64,000 bases of DNA from Thermoproteota archaeon. Its GTDB lineage: Archaea; Korarchaeota; Korarchaeia; Korarchaeales; Korarchaeaceae. Below the pieces are notes generated by a model. That model was given only the letters and a program-made list of their open reading frames with translations, did not search any database and was not told where the DNA came from. The position numbers were made by a program, and so were the translations under genes. Of this stretch, positions 49,415-58,366 are shown piece by piece. Position 1 is the first letter of the stretch. Each line of letters starts with the position of its first letter. The stretch covers positions 62,001 through 126,000 of the forward strand of contig JAOZFN010000009.1 of NCBI GenBank assembly GCA_027492205.1, read 5' to 3'.

Positions 49415-51364
49415 TCACGGCGGAATCCTGATTCCCCTCCTCTCAAGCTCTTCTGCCTCCCCCGTCAGCCCCAGCTCATCCAACCTCGCTCTCCTCGGGA
49501 TCCCCGTCTCAACGTCCCAATTTCTGTACTGGTAGTACTCGTCGAGCATCTGGTCGAGCTCCACCACCTGCCCCTTGGCGGGCCCTCTCGGCATCGGCTC
49601 CTTGGTGAACCTCTCCGGCAGCGAGTCGTCCTTCCTGGTCAGCCCCTCCCTCACGTTAAACAGCCTCTGGAGGTTCACGATCCTGGCGCCGATTAGCCTT
49701 AGGTCGGCCTCCGTGTACTTCTTCCCGGTCACCAGCGTCAGGGCCTCCGCCAGGTCCGGGTAGAAGAAGACCGGCGGGATTATGGTGCCGTACTTGCACA
49801 CGCCCACGGCCTCGACCACGGCCCCGAAGTCCTCCAGCTCCGCCACCATGATGCCCTTGTACTTGGGGTTCAGCCTGTCCGTCATCTCGGGGAGGTACTG
49901 CTCTCCGAACCTCTCGACTATGTCCTTCTCGAAGCCCACCTCGTCCAGCACCGGGAACGCGTAGAGGTGGTCAGCGCCCCTGTTGGAGGTAGCGTGAGCC
50001 AGCCCCATGCTCTTCTGGGCCCTGCCGTCCTGCGCAGCTATCTCCATCTTCTTCACGTGCATCGCGTACTTCTCGGTTCCCCTCCCGATCTTCTTGGCGG
50101 CCCGGTAGACGCCTTCGGCCAGTAGGTCCCCGAAGCCCTTCCTAAGGGCGATCATCTCGATCAGCTGGACTATCAGCTCAGGGTCTCCCCACTCGAGCTC
50201 CAGACCTCCGGTGTCCTCCTTGGTCAAGAGGCCGTTCTCCCAGCACTCCATGGCCCAAGCTATGACCCCTCCGGCGGATATGACGTCCATCCCGTAAAGG
50301 TTGCACAGGTGGTTGGCGTAGATCAGGGCCTCTAGGTCGCTGTTCCCCACGTTGGCCCCCAGCGCGTCCAGACCCTCGTACTCGGGCCCCTTACCTATCA
50401 TGGCGTACTTGCCGGAGGGCACTCGGACGAACCGGCCGCACCTCTGATAGCAGGCGAAGTCTGCCTTTGGCTTGAGCAGGTACTCCCTCGTCACCCTCTC
50501 CCCGGAGATCTTCTCCCACTCGTCGAACACGCCCTCCCTGTGGTTGTACGCCGGCAGCCTGCCTATGGCCTGCATGAGCTCAACCAGGCTGTTGGTGCCG
50601 TACTTCACCCTGTCCGGCGTGAATGGGTGGGCGAGCATCCTCTTGCCGTATTCGATCATGGTCTCGTAGAACTCGTCGGGCCTGGCCACCTTGATGGGTC
50701 TGTACCCCCTGGCCGCGATGGCCTTGAGCCTCTTGGAGCCCATGACGGCGCCGATGCCGGCCCTGGCCGCGGCCCTGCCGTGGTCGTTGAAGACGCCGGC
50801 AAACCTCACCAGGTTCTCCCCAGCCTGCCCTATCAGCGCCGCCTTGACCTGCCTGTCTCCGATCTCCTCCTTGATCATCTCCTCCGCTTCGTAGGTCGTC
50901 CTCCCCCACAGGTGGCTGGCGTCCTTTATCTCGGCCTTCCCGTCCTCGATGTATATGTAGACCGGCTTGTCAGACCTGCCGGTGACCACGACCGCGTCGA
51001 ATCCGGCGAACTTGAGCTCGGCGCCGAAGTGCCCGGCGGCGTGGGCCTCGCCGTAGACGTCGGTGAGCGGGGACTTGGCGGCGACTATGTGCCTGCTGGC
51101 CTGAGGGAATATCGTCCCGGTGAGAACCCCCGTGGCCAGTATGAAGACGTTGTCCGGGCTGAACGGGTCCACCTCCGGTCCGACCAGGTCGAAGAGCCAC
51201 CTGGCCGCGAACCCCGTTCCCCCGAGGTAGTTCAGCGCCAGCTCCTCGTCCAGCGGCTTTGGCACGACCTTCTGTCTGCTCAGGTCGACCCAAAGGATTT
51301 GACCGGCCCAGCCGCCGTACTTCCCGGCAACTCCGATCGACCCCGAATCCATAATCACCTCCAC
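49415..51364 (-). CDS. Tungsten-type aldehyde:ferredoxin oxidoreductase, paralogue 1 (altered cluster motif)
   Basis: 649 residues, AOR family. Domain 1 has GGTGFAARWLFDLVGP and SKRLKAIAARG; pterin and active-site regions include GPEYEGLDALG, GLAHATSNRGADHLY and EAVGVCKYGTIIPP. In the family the 4Fe-4S cluster is held by CxxCxxxC plus a later Cys. Here the first Cys is replaced: DFACYQRCGRF, so Asp occupies the position of ligand one. The late Cys (VGVCKYG) is present. It is the last gene of the seven-gene operon. The start among GTG 51364, GTG 51358 and ATG 51352 is uncertain. Confidence 0.88.
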   Translation of the reverse strand: MEVIMDSGSIGVAGKYGGWAGQILWVDLSRQKVVPKPLDEELALNYLGGTGFAARWLFDLVGPEVDPFSPDNVFILATGVLTGTIFPQASRHIVAAKSPLTDVYGEAHAAGHFGAELKFAGFDAVVVTGRSDKPVYIYIEDGKAEIKDASHLWGRTTYEAEEMIKEEIGDRQVKAALIGQAGENLVRFAGVFNDHGRAAARAGIGAVMGSKRLKAIAARGYRPIKVARPDEFYETMIEYGKRMLAHPFTPDRVKYGTNSLVELMQAIGRLPAYNHREGVFDEWEKISGERVTREYLLKPKADFACYQRCGRFVRVPSGKYAMIGKGPEYEGLDALGANVGNSDLEALIYANHLCNLYGMDVISAGGVIAWAMECWENGLLTKEDTGGLELEWGDPELIVQLIEMIALRKGFGDLLAEGVYRAAKKIGRGTEKYAMHVKKMEIAAQDGRAQKSMGLAHATSNRGADHLYAFPVLDEVGFEKDIVERFGEQYLPEMTDRLNPKYKGIMVAELEDFGAVVEAVGVCKYGTIIPPVFFYPDLAEALTLVTGKKYTEADLRLIGARIVNLQRLFNVREGLTRKDDSLPERFTKEPMPRGPAKGQVVELDQMLDEYYQYRNWDVETGIPRRARLDELGLTGEAEELERRGIRIPP

Positions 51365-52713
51365 CTCCCCATCCTGACGAACTCCCCGTGGCCGGGGCGC
51401 CCGACGGGCTCGCCGTCCTGGGCCACGACCTCACCCCGTACGGTGACCAAGACGGGCCAGCCCCTAACGACGATCCCCTCGAAGGGCGTCCAGCCCACCT
51501 TGTAGTGGAGCCTGTCGGCCCTGATCTCGACCTCCAAGTTCTGGTCGTAGATGACGAGATCCGCATCGGACCCGGGGGCCAGCTCGCCCTTCTTGGGGTA
51601 CATCCCGAACGCCCTCGCCGGGTTGGCGCAGAGGGCCGCGCAGAGCACGGTGGGCGGTATCCCCCACCTGTGGAGCCCCTCGCTCATGGAGATCGGCAGC
51701 AGCGTCTCTACCCCGGGGATGCCGCCCCAGGCCTCCCATATGTCGTCCCAGCCGACCTCCTTCTCTTCCCTGGTGCCGGGGGCGTGGTCCGTGGCGATCA
51801 TGTCCACGCCGCCGGTGAGCAGGGCCTCCCAGAGCCCCCTGACGTCCTCCTTCGTCCTGAGGGGCGGGGTCATCTTGAGGTAGGGCCCCCACCTCCCCAC
51901 ATCGTCCTTCGTGAATACCAGGTAGTGGACGCACGTCTCCGAAGTCACCCTGAGCCCCCTGGCCTTGGCGTGGGCCACCAGCTCGGCCCCCCTGGCCGTG
52001 TTTATGTGGGCAACGTGGTAGTGCCCGCCCACCCTGGCCACTGACTCGATTATCCGGGCCACGGCGACGGCCTCGGCCTCGGGCGGCCTCGAGTCGTGGT
52101 GGGCCAGAGGGTCCTTCCTTCCCTCTACGTCTCTGACCCTGTGGACGCCCCTCTCCACAACTTGGTCGTCCTCCGAGTGGACGACAATCCTGCCACCAAG
52201 CTCGGACGCCCTGATCAGGAGTTCCTCTATGTAGTCGTAGCTGGCCAGGAAGGGCTTGGTGGTGAACGCCTTGAAGGAGAGGACGCCCATCTCCGCAAGC
52301 TCGGGCATCCTCCTCAGGTGCTCCTCGCTCGTCATCATGCCCGCGTGCAGGCTGAAGTCTACGAGGGACTCCCTCCCGCCCACCTCTATCTTCTGCCTGG
52401 CCAGCTCCGGCATGACTGTGAGCACCAGGGGCATGTCCATGAGCAGGGTAACGCCACCGGCAGCGGCGGCCTCGCTCCCGCTCTTCCAGTCCTCCCTGTG
52501 CGTGTAGTCCGGATCGTAGATGTGCGCGTGCGCGTCCATGGCCCCAGGCATCAGGATCTTCCCGTTGGCGTCTATAACCTGGGAGGCCTCTGGCAGGTGG
52601 GGATCCTTGGCCAGGGTCACGATCCTCCCGTCCTGGACGGCGACGCCGGCGCCCTCTATCATGAACTGGGAGGTCAGGACCCTGGCGCCCCGGATCACGA
52701 GGTCAACCGTCAT
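51355..52713 (-). CDS. Hydantoinase/allantoinase/dihydropyrimidinase-type amidohydrolase
   Basis: 452 residues, cyclic amidohydrolase of the dihydroorotase superfamily. All metal ligands are visible: HxH in PGAMDAHAHIYDP, the carboxylated Lys in GVLSFKAFTTKP, His in IVVHSEDDQ, His in HYHVAHINTARGAE, and Asp in MIATDHAPGTREEK. KMTPPLRTKEDVRGLW is the allantoinase/DHPase-type substrate loop. Such enzymes open five- or six-membered cyclic amides or ureides. Position inside an AOR operon with a dihydropyrimidine-dehydrogenase-like gene suggests ring opening after ring reduction. It overlaps neighbours by four bases upstream and about ten downstream. Confidence 0.82.
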   Translation of the reverse strand: MTVDLVIRGARVLTSQFMIEGAGVAVQDGRIVTLAKDPHLPEASQVIDANGKILMPGAMDAHAHIYDPDYTHREDWKSGSEAAAAGGVTLLMDMPLVLTVMPELARQKIEVGGRESLVDFSLHAGMMTSEEHLRRMPELAEMGVLSFKAFTTKPFLASYDYIEELLIRASELGGRIVVHSEDDQVVERGVHRVRDVEGRKDPLAHHDSRPPEAEAVAVARIIESVARVGGHYHVAHINTARGAELVAHAKARGLRVTSETCVHYLVFTKDDVGRWGPYLKMTPPLRTKEDVRGLWEALLTGGVDMIATDHAPGTREEKEVGWDDIWEAWGGIPGVETLLPISMSEGLHRWGIPPTVLCAALCANPARAFGMYPKKGELAPGSDADLVIYDQNLEVEIRADRLHYKVGWTPFEGIVVRGWPVLVTVRGEVVAQDGEPVGRPGHGEFVRMGRWR

Positions 52714-54677
52714 CCGGCCTCTCCTACCCCTCCCTCGCCCTCAGGGGGCCGCTCACTCCTGGGCAGCTTACCGAGGCGCTCCAGCTCGGCGGCGACGTCC
52801 TCCAAGCCGAGTTCCACGAGCTTCTCCCTCGTGGGCAGCCCGGTCTTGAGATCCCACCCCCTCAGGGTGTAGTACTCGTCGAGCATCACGTCCAGGTTAA
52901 CGACCTGTCCCTTCGCTGGCCCGGCCGGCATCGGCTCCTTGGTGAACCTCTCCGGGAGGGTGTCGTCCCTTCTCGTTATCCCGAGCCTGACGTTGAAAGC
53001 CCTCTTGAGGTTGTTTATCCTCTCTCCGATCACCCACATCTCCCTGACGTCCTTAAAGGCCTCCTCTCCCGTGACCAGGTAGGCCAACCTGGCGAAGTCG
53101 TCCATCCAGAATATCGGCGGCCAGCCTACCGTGTACCAGCACACTATGAGCGAGTCCCTCACCGCGTAGGCGTCCTCGTGCATCTTCACGGCCAGACCCT
53201 TGTACGCCTCGGAGTACCCGTTGACCACGCCCTCGACCTTGTCCTCGCCAAACCTCTCCCTGGCAGTGTCCCAGTAGGCGAGCTGGTCCACGGTCACGAG
53301 GGACCTCATGTGGTCCGCGCCCCTGGCCGACACCGCGTGCGTCAGGCCGGCGGACCTGTGGGCCCTGCCGTCCTGGCCGGAGATCTCCAAGCCCTTGACG
53401 TGCATCGCGTACTTCTCGGCGCCCCTGCCGATCCTCTGGGCCATGGCCCTGACGCCCTCGGCCATCAGGTCCCCGAAGCCCTTCCTGAACACGATCATGT
53501 CGAGGGCCTCGAGCATGGCGTGGTAGTCCCCCCACCTGAGCTCGAAGCCCCCGGTGTCGTCCTTCGTTAAGATACCCTTCTCGAAGAGCTCCATCACGAA
53601 GGACATAGTCTTTCCAGCGGATATGACGTCGACTCCGTACTTGTTGCACAGCAGGTTTAGCCTGAGGATGGCGGGGAGGTTGTCGCACATGGCGCTGGAG
53701 CCGAAGGCGAAGACGGCCTCGTACTCGGGCCCCCCGGTGAAGGTGCCAGCGAACTCGCCCGCCCTCACGAGGTGCTTCTTCTTGCAGGCCGTGCTGCAGC
53801 CGAAGCAGGACTTAGTAGCCACCCAATACTTCTCTCTGAGCGTCTCGGCGTCTATGGAGTGGTAGCGGTCGAACACGCCCACCCAGTGGTTCTTCGTCGG
53901 GAGTTCGCCGATGGCCTGCTTAACCGCCACGAGCATGGGGGTGCCGAACCTCCTGAGCTCCATGGCCTGGTCCGACTCCAGGACCCTCCTGTGCCCCTCT
54001 AGGGCGAACTCGTAGAACTCGTCCGGGTGGGCCACCTCGACTGCCCCGAATCCCCTCACAGCAATGGCCTTGAGCCTCTTGGAGCCCATGACGGCGCCCA
54101 TGCCGGTCCTGCCGAACGCGTCGTGGTAGTTGGTGATTATGGCGGCGTACTTCACCAGGTTCTCGCCGGCCTGGCCGATGCTGGCCACCTGCACCGCCGG
54201 GTCCCCGAGCTCCTCCCTGATCATCTCGGTGGTCTCGTAGGTGTCCTTCCCCCACAGGTGGCTGGCGTCCCTGATCTCCACCTTTCCGTCATAGATGGAG
54301 AGGTAGACGGGCTTGCTCGACGCCCCCTCTACCACGATCATGTCGTAGCCAGCGTACTTGATCTCGGGCCCGAAGTGCCCGCCGGAGTGGGCCTCTCCCC
54401 ATATCCCGGTGAGCGGGGACTTGGACACCGCGACGACCCTGCCCGAGGTGTGCCATATGGTGCCCGTCACCGGACCCGTGGCTACGATCAGCTTGTTGTC
54501 CGGGCCCAGCGGGTTGACCCCCGGACCGACCTCCTCCCAGAGGAGCCTAGCCGCCATGCCGTCGCCGCCGAGGTACTTGCGGGCCCACTCCTTGGGAGTG
54601 TTCACCTCCCTGATCTTGCCTGAGGTGAGGTCGACCCGCAGTATCTTGCCCGCGTACCCCTTGTACGGGAACCGCAA
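52710..54677 (-). CDS. Tungsten-type aldehyde:ferredoxin oxidoreductase, paralogue 2
   Basis: 655 residues with a complete AOR pattern: the tungstopterin domain, the cluster motif SCFGCSTACKKKH (CxxCxxxC) plus the later Cys in SLIVCWYTVGWPPIF, and the active-site region GPEYEAVFAFG and GLTHAVSARGADHM. It oxidises aldehydes to acids, or the reverse, with ferredoxin-type electron transfer. It is closest in the window to paralogue 3 (shared CWYxVGWPPxF and KGAxH-type segments). Start TTG 54677. It follows a four-cluster polyferredoxin by four bases, its likely electron partner. Confidence 0.9.
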   Translation of the reverse strand: MRFPYKGYAGKILRVDLTSGKIREVNTPKEWARKYLGGDGMAARLLWEEVGPGVNPLGPDNKLIVATGPVTGTIWHTSGRVVAVSKSPLTGIWGEAHSGGHFGPEIKYAGYDMIVVEGASSKPVYLSIYDGKVEIRDASHLWGKDTYETTEMIREELGDPAVQVASIGQAGENLVKYAAIITNYHDAFGRTGMGAVMGSKRLKAIAVRGFGAVEVAHPDEFYEFALEGHRRVLESDQAMELRRFGTPMLVAVKQAIGELPTKNHWVGVFDRYHSIDAETLREKYWVATKSCFGCSTACKKKHLVRAGEFAGTFTGGPEYEAVFAFGSSAMCDNLPAILRLNLLCNKYGVDVISAGKTMSFVMELFEKGILTKDDTGGFELRWGDYHAMLEALDMIVFRKGFGDLMAEGVRAMAQRIGRGAEKYAMHVKGLEISGQDGRAHRSAGLTHAVSARGADHMRSLVTVDQLAYWDTARERFGEDKVEGVVNGYSEAYKGLAVKMHEDAYAVRDSLIVCWYTVGWPPIFWMDDFARLAYLVTGEEAFKDVREMWVIGERINNLKRAFNVRLGITRRDDTLPERFTKEPMPAGPAKGQVVNLDVMLDEYYTLRGWDLKTGLPTREKLVELGLEDVAAELERLGKLPRSERPPEGEGGVGEAG

Positions 54678-54680
54678 CCC

Positions 54681-55184
54681 TCACACCCCTGCCCTCTTCG
54701 GGGCCATCAGGTTCTGGGCCACCTCCTGCATCCTGAGGGCGACCATCCTCCTCTTGGTGTCGTCGGCCTGGTCGGCCCTGACCCACTTGATGGCGCCCGT
54801 GGGGCAGATCCTGGCGCACTGCGGGTCTCCGCCGCACCAGTCGCACTTCAGTATGCTGTTGGTCTCGGCGTCCCACCCCACGCCGCCGAACGGGCAGGCG
54901 GTGATGCAGGACTTGCATCCAATGCACCTCTCGGCCTCGTATACCACGAGCCCGGACTCCTCGTCCTTCCACAGCGCGCTGGTCGGGCACGCCGCGACGC
55001 ACGGCGCGTCGTCGCACTGGAGGCACGTGACGGGAACGTCGAGTCCGCGGTCCTCGAACTTCACCACCGTGATCCTAGACCTGGAGGGCTGGATCACACG
55101 GTAGTGATGGAAGGAGCAGGCCCCCTCGCAGAGCCTGCACCCGGTGCACAGCTCGGGCGTTATCAGCAACATCATCTGGGCCAC
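54681..55184 (-). CDS. Four-cluster polyferredoxin (HycB/AorA type), paralogue 2
   Basis: About 168 residues from GTG 55184, chosen because GGGAGGT lies about seven bases upstream. Sixteen cysteines form four 4Fe-4S motifs: CTGCRLCEGAC, CLQCDDAPCVAACP, CIGCKSCITACP and CDWCGGDPQCARICP. This is the HycB/DmsB-like electron-transfer subunit also found with bacterial AOR complexes (AorA). It is cytoplasmic, with no signal peptide. Position directly upstream of an AOR gene, four bases away, makes it the electron carrier for that enzyme. Confidence 0.85.
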   Translation of the reverse strand: MAQMMLLITPELCTGCRLCEGACSFHHYRVIQPSRSRITVVKFEDRGLDVPVTCLQCDDAPCVAACPTSALWKDEESGLVVYEAERCIGCKSCITACPFGGVGWDAETNSILKCDWCGGDPQCARICPTGAIKWVRADQADDTKRRMVALRMQEVAQNLMAPKRAGV

Positions 55185-55235
55185 AAAAACCACCTCCCAA
55201 CCCATTTCGCCTACCTCGCGGGACAAGGAAAAAAT

Positions 55236-56423
55236 TCAGGAGGGCGGGAAGGTAACCGCCCTGACGGGGCAGATGCTCACGCAGACGCCGCAGCCGTAGC
55301 AGGCGTACTGATCCACGACTGCCGTCTTCTTGCCGCCCCCTCCCTCTACCCTGATGGCGTTGTACCTGCAGGCCTGCTCGCAGATGCCGCAGGCGGTGCA
55401 CTTCTCCGGGTCCACCACCGGGTTCCGGACCTCGTAGTTGGGCTCCTCCCTCATGTGCTTCAGGGCGATGCCCCTGATGTCCTCCACCGAGTCGTAGCCG
55501 TGCTCCTCTAGCCACTTCGCTATCTCCCTGGCCACCCTGCCGTAGATCCCCGGGCCCTCGATTATGGCGCCGGTGCAGATCTGCACGGCCGAGGCGCCGG
55601 CCATGAAGTACTCTATGGCGTCCTCTCCCTTCGTGACGCCGCCCACCCCTATCACCGGCAGGTTCGTGTTCCTCGCGACCTCTGCAACCACTCTCACTCC
55701 CAGCGGCTTGATCGCCGGGCCGGAGAGCCAGCCGTAGCCGTACTTCCCGCCGAGCATAGGCTTGCCCTCCTCTATGTCGATGTGCAGCGTCGGTCCCAGC
55801 GAGTTTACCGCCACGATCCCGTCTACGCCTATCTTCTCCAGCTCCTTGGCGAACTCGGGCAGGTTGAGGATGTGCGGGCTCAGCTTCGCGAATATCGGGA
55901 TGTCAACCGCCTCCCTCAGGGCCTTGGCGATCTCCAAGATGGGCTTGTAGTCTACCCCCACGTAGTGGAGGGAGAACTCTATGCCGTCCACGCCCGCCTC
56001 CTGCACCTTCTTACCGAGGAAGCTGACCTCCTCGGCCGTGTACCCTATGCTGGCTATCAGGGGTAGGCCGGAGCTCTTGGCCAGCCTGTACTCAACGTCG
56101 AGCCAGCGCTGGTAGGGCAGGTCCGACCAGAGCTCGGTGTTCAGGAGGCCCCTCGGCATGAAGAGCTTGGTCCTGGTCCTCCTGACGATCCTCCCCCCCG
56201 CGGCGTAGAACACGTCGAAGTCGGTGAACCCCCTGTCCAGGACCACCATGGTGGGCCTTGGAACCTTGGCGGGCTCAACGCTGATGGTCTTGGCCACGAG
56301 CCCGCCAACCCCTGCCCTGGCCGCCGCGAGCAGGGCGGCCGCGTTCTGGCTGGGCGGTCCGGCGGCCGTGAGCACGGGGTTCCTGAACCTGATTCCGGCG
56401 ACCTCAACCGTCAGGTCCACCAT
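55236..56423 (-). CDS. Dihydropyrimidine/dihydroorotate-dehydrogenase-like iron-sulfur flavoprotein
   Basis: About 395 residues from ATG 56423 (GGAGGT upstream). The FMN barrel shows FRNPVLTAAGPPSQN, IFAKLSPHILNLPEFAKE, GIVAVNSLGPTLHID, GWLSGPAIKPLGVRVVAEVA and VIGVGGVTKGEDAIEYFMAGAS, all typical of PreA/PyrD. The C-terminus carries CTACGICEQAC and CYGCGVCVSICP. The normal catalytic segment after the glutamate, NxSCPN, is replaced by FSLHYVG, so the usual catalytic Cys or Ser is absent. Substrate and direction of electron flow are therefore open. Confidence 0.8.
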   Translation of the reverse strand: MVDLTVEVAGIRFRNPVLTAAGPPSQNAAALLAAARAGVGGLVAKTISVEPAKVPRPTMVVLDRGFTDFDVFYAAGGRIVRRTRTKLFMPRGLLNTELWSDLPYQRWLDVEYRLAKSSGLPLIASIGYTAEEVSFLGKKVQEAGVDGIEFSLHYVGVDYKPILEIAKALREAVDIPIFAKLSPHILNLPEFAKELEKIGVDGIVAVNSLGPTLHIDIEEGKPMLGGKYGYGWLSGPAIKPLGVRVVAEVARNTNLPVIGVGGVTKGEDAIEYFMAGASAVQICTGAIIEGPGIYGRVAREIAKWLEEHGYDSVEDIRGIALKHMREEPNYEVRNPVVDPEKCTACGICEQACRYNAIRVEGGGGKKTAVVDQYACYGCGVCVSICPVRAVTFPPS

Positions 56424-56428
56424 CGTGC

Positions 56429-58363
56429 TCACCTCCACCTACCGGCCAGCTCGCCTAGGCCGAGTTCCCTCAGGGTCTCGTCCTTGGGCACGCCTGTCTC
56501 CTTGTCTATGCCGGCGGCCTCGTAGTAGTCGTCCAGCATCTCGTGGAGCCTGCAGACGTGGCCCTTCGCCGGTCCGGTGGGCATGGGCTCTTTCAGGAAC
56601 CTATCTGGGAGCGTGTCGTCCTTCCTCCTGAGTCCCTCCCTCACGTTGAACATCCTCCTATGGATGGCTATCCTCTTGGCTATCCTCTTGACCTCGTTGG
56701 GGTCGCCGAACTCCGCTATGCCCGTGGCCGCGGCGGCGGCCCTGGCCATGTCGGGGTAGTAGAAGACGGGCGGCCAGCCGACCTCGTACCAGCATATTAT
56801 CAGGGAGTTGCCAAGCGCGTAGAGCATCTCAAGGTCCCAGACGAGCCAGCCCTTGTACCTGGTAGATTGGGGATCCACTAGATCCTTCACCTTGTCTGCA
56901 CCGTACCTCTCCGCGGCCACCTGCTCGTACCCCCTCTCCTCGAGGCAGGAGAGCGAGGTGAGGTGGTCGGCCCCCCTGGCGGCCGTCGCGTGCGTCAGCC
57001 CGGAGGACTGGTGGGCCCTGCCGTCTTGGGCGGAGATCTCGTTGCCCTTAACGTGCATCGCGAACCTCTCGGTCCCCCTGCCTATGATCTCGGAGGCCCT
57101 CTTGCTCCCCTCCGCTATCATGTTCCCGAACCCCTCTCTGAAGGCCGTCTTCTTCACCAGCTCGACCATGGCCTCCGCGTTGCCCCAGCTCAGGTCAAGT
57201 CCTCCCGTTTCCTCCTTCGTCAACAGGCCGTGCTCCCAGCTCTCCATGGCCCACGCAATCGTCATTCCCAGAGAGATCGAGTCCATCCCGTAGAGGTCGG
57301 CCAGGTGGTTGGCGTAGAAGACCGCCTCGACATCCTCGACGAGCAGGCTGGACCCAAACGACACCAGGGCCTCGTACTCAGGTCCCTTGTAGATCCCGGC
57401 GTAGGGCTCCTTCCTCGACCTCACGAAGTACTTGCACTGCACCAGGCAGCCGAAGCAGCTGGCCTGCTTGACCCTGAACTCCTCCCTGATCCTCTCCCCC
57501 CCAATGAGGTGCGCCTTCTCCCAGTAGCCGGTCCAGTGGTTCTTGACCGGCATCCTCCCCATGGCGTTTATGGCCTCTACCAGGTTTGGCGTCCCGTACT
57601 TGGTGAGCGTCTCCTTCAGCGCGTCGCCCCAGTCCACCAGGAGCTTCCTGTATGCGTCATCGACGACCTCCATGAAGAGCTCGGGCTTCGCGACCCGAAC
57701 CCCCCTGCTCCCCCTTACGGCTATGGCCTTGAGCCTCTTGGAGCCCATGACCGCGCCCATGCCCGTCCGGCCGGCCGCGTTGCCGAGGTCGTTGATGATG
57801 GAGGCGAACCTCACCGTGTTCTCTCCGGCCGGGCCGATGGCCGCGACCTTGAACGTCTCGTCCCCGAGCTCCTCCCTGATCATCTGTATGGTCTCGAAGG
57901 TCGTCTTCCCGCCGTAGAACCTACCGTTCCTCTCCTCGCCCCAGAGGTGGCTGGCGTCCCTCAGCTCGACGAGGTCGTCGTCGATGACCAGGTAGACCGG
58001 CCTCTCCGCCCTGCCCTGTATCACGATGAAGTCGTATCCTGCGAACTTGAGCTCGGGGCCGAAGAATCCGCCGGCGTTGGCGTGACCCCAGATCCCTGTG
58101 AGGGGCGACTTGGCGTTCACCTGGTACCTCCCCGCCGCCGGGAACATGGTGCCGGTCAGGGGGCCCGTGGAGATGACGAGCCTGTTGTCCGGCCCGAGCG
58201 GGTCCGTGTGCTCGTCCACCTCGTCCCAGAGTATCTTGACCGCGAACCCCAGACCGCCCAGGTAGTTTCTGATGAGCTCCTTCGGGGTCTCCTTTACCCA
58301 GACCTTCCCGGACGAGAGATCCACCCTCAGGTACCGCCCCGCGTATCCGCCCAACTCCACCAC
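56429..58363 (-). CDS. Tungsten-type aldehyde:ferredoxin oxidoreductase, paralogue 3
   Basis: 644 residues, complete AOR family pattern. Cluster ligands: ASCFGCLVQCKYF (CxxCxxxC) and the late Cys in SLIICWYEVGWPPVF. Active-site segments: GPEYEALVSFG and GLTHATAARGADHLTS. The N-terminus is VELGGYAGRYLRVDL. It starts with GTG four bases after the stop of the first polyferredoxin and ends with a short overlap into the flavoprotein gene. With 58367-58861 it forms an AorAB-like pair, mirrored by 54681-55184 and 52710-54677. Confidence 0.9.
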   Translation of the reverse strand: MVELGGYAGRYLRVDLSSGKVWVKETPKELIRNYLGGLGFAVKILWDEVDEHTDPLGPDNRLVISTGPLTGTMFPAAGRYQVNAKSPLTGIWGHANAGGFFGPELKFAGYDFIVIQGRAERPVYLVIDDDLVELRDASHLWGEERNGRFYGGKTTFETIQMIREELGDETFKVAAIGPAGENTVRFASIINDLGNAAGRTGMGAVMGSKRLKAIAVRGSRGVRVAKPELFMEVVDDAYRKLLVDWGDALKETLTKYGTPNLVEAINAMGRMPVKNHWTGYWEKAHLIGGERIREEFRVKQASCFGCLVQCKYFVRSRKEPYAGIYKGPEYEALVSFGSSLLVEDVEAVFYANHLADLYGMDSISLGMTIAWAMESWEHGLLTKEETGGLDLSWGNAEAMVELVKKTAFREGFGNMIAEGSKRASEIIGRGTERFAMHVKGNEISAQDGRAHQSSGLTHATAARGADHLTSLSCLEERGYEQVAAERYGADKVKDLVDPQSTRYKGWLVWDLEMLYALGNSLIICWYEVGWPPVFYYPDMARAAAAATGIAEFGDPNEVKRIAKRIAIHRRMFNVREGLRRKDDTLPDRFLKEPMPTGPAKGHVCRLHEMLDDYYEAAGIDKETGVPKDETLRELGLGELAGRWR

Positions 58364-58366
58364 GCA

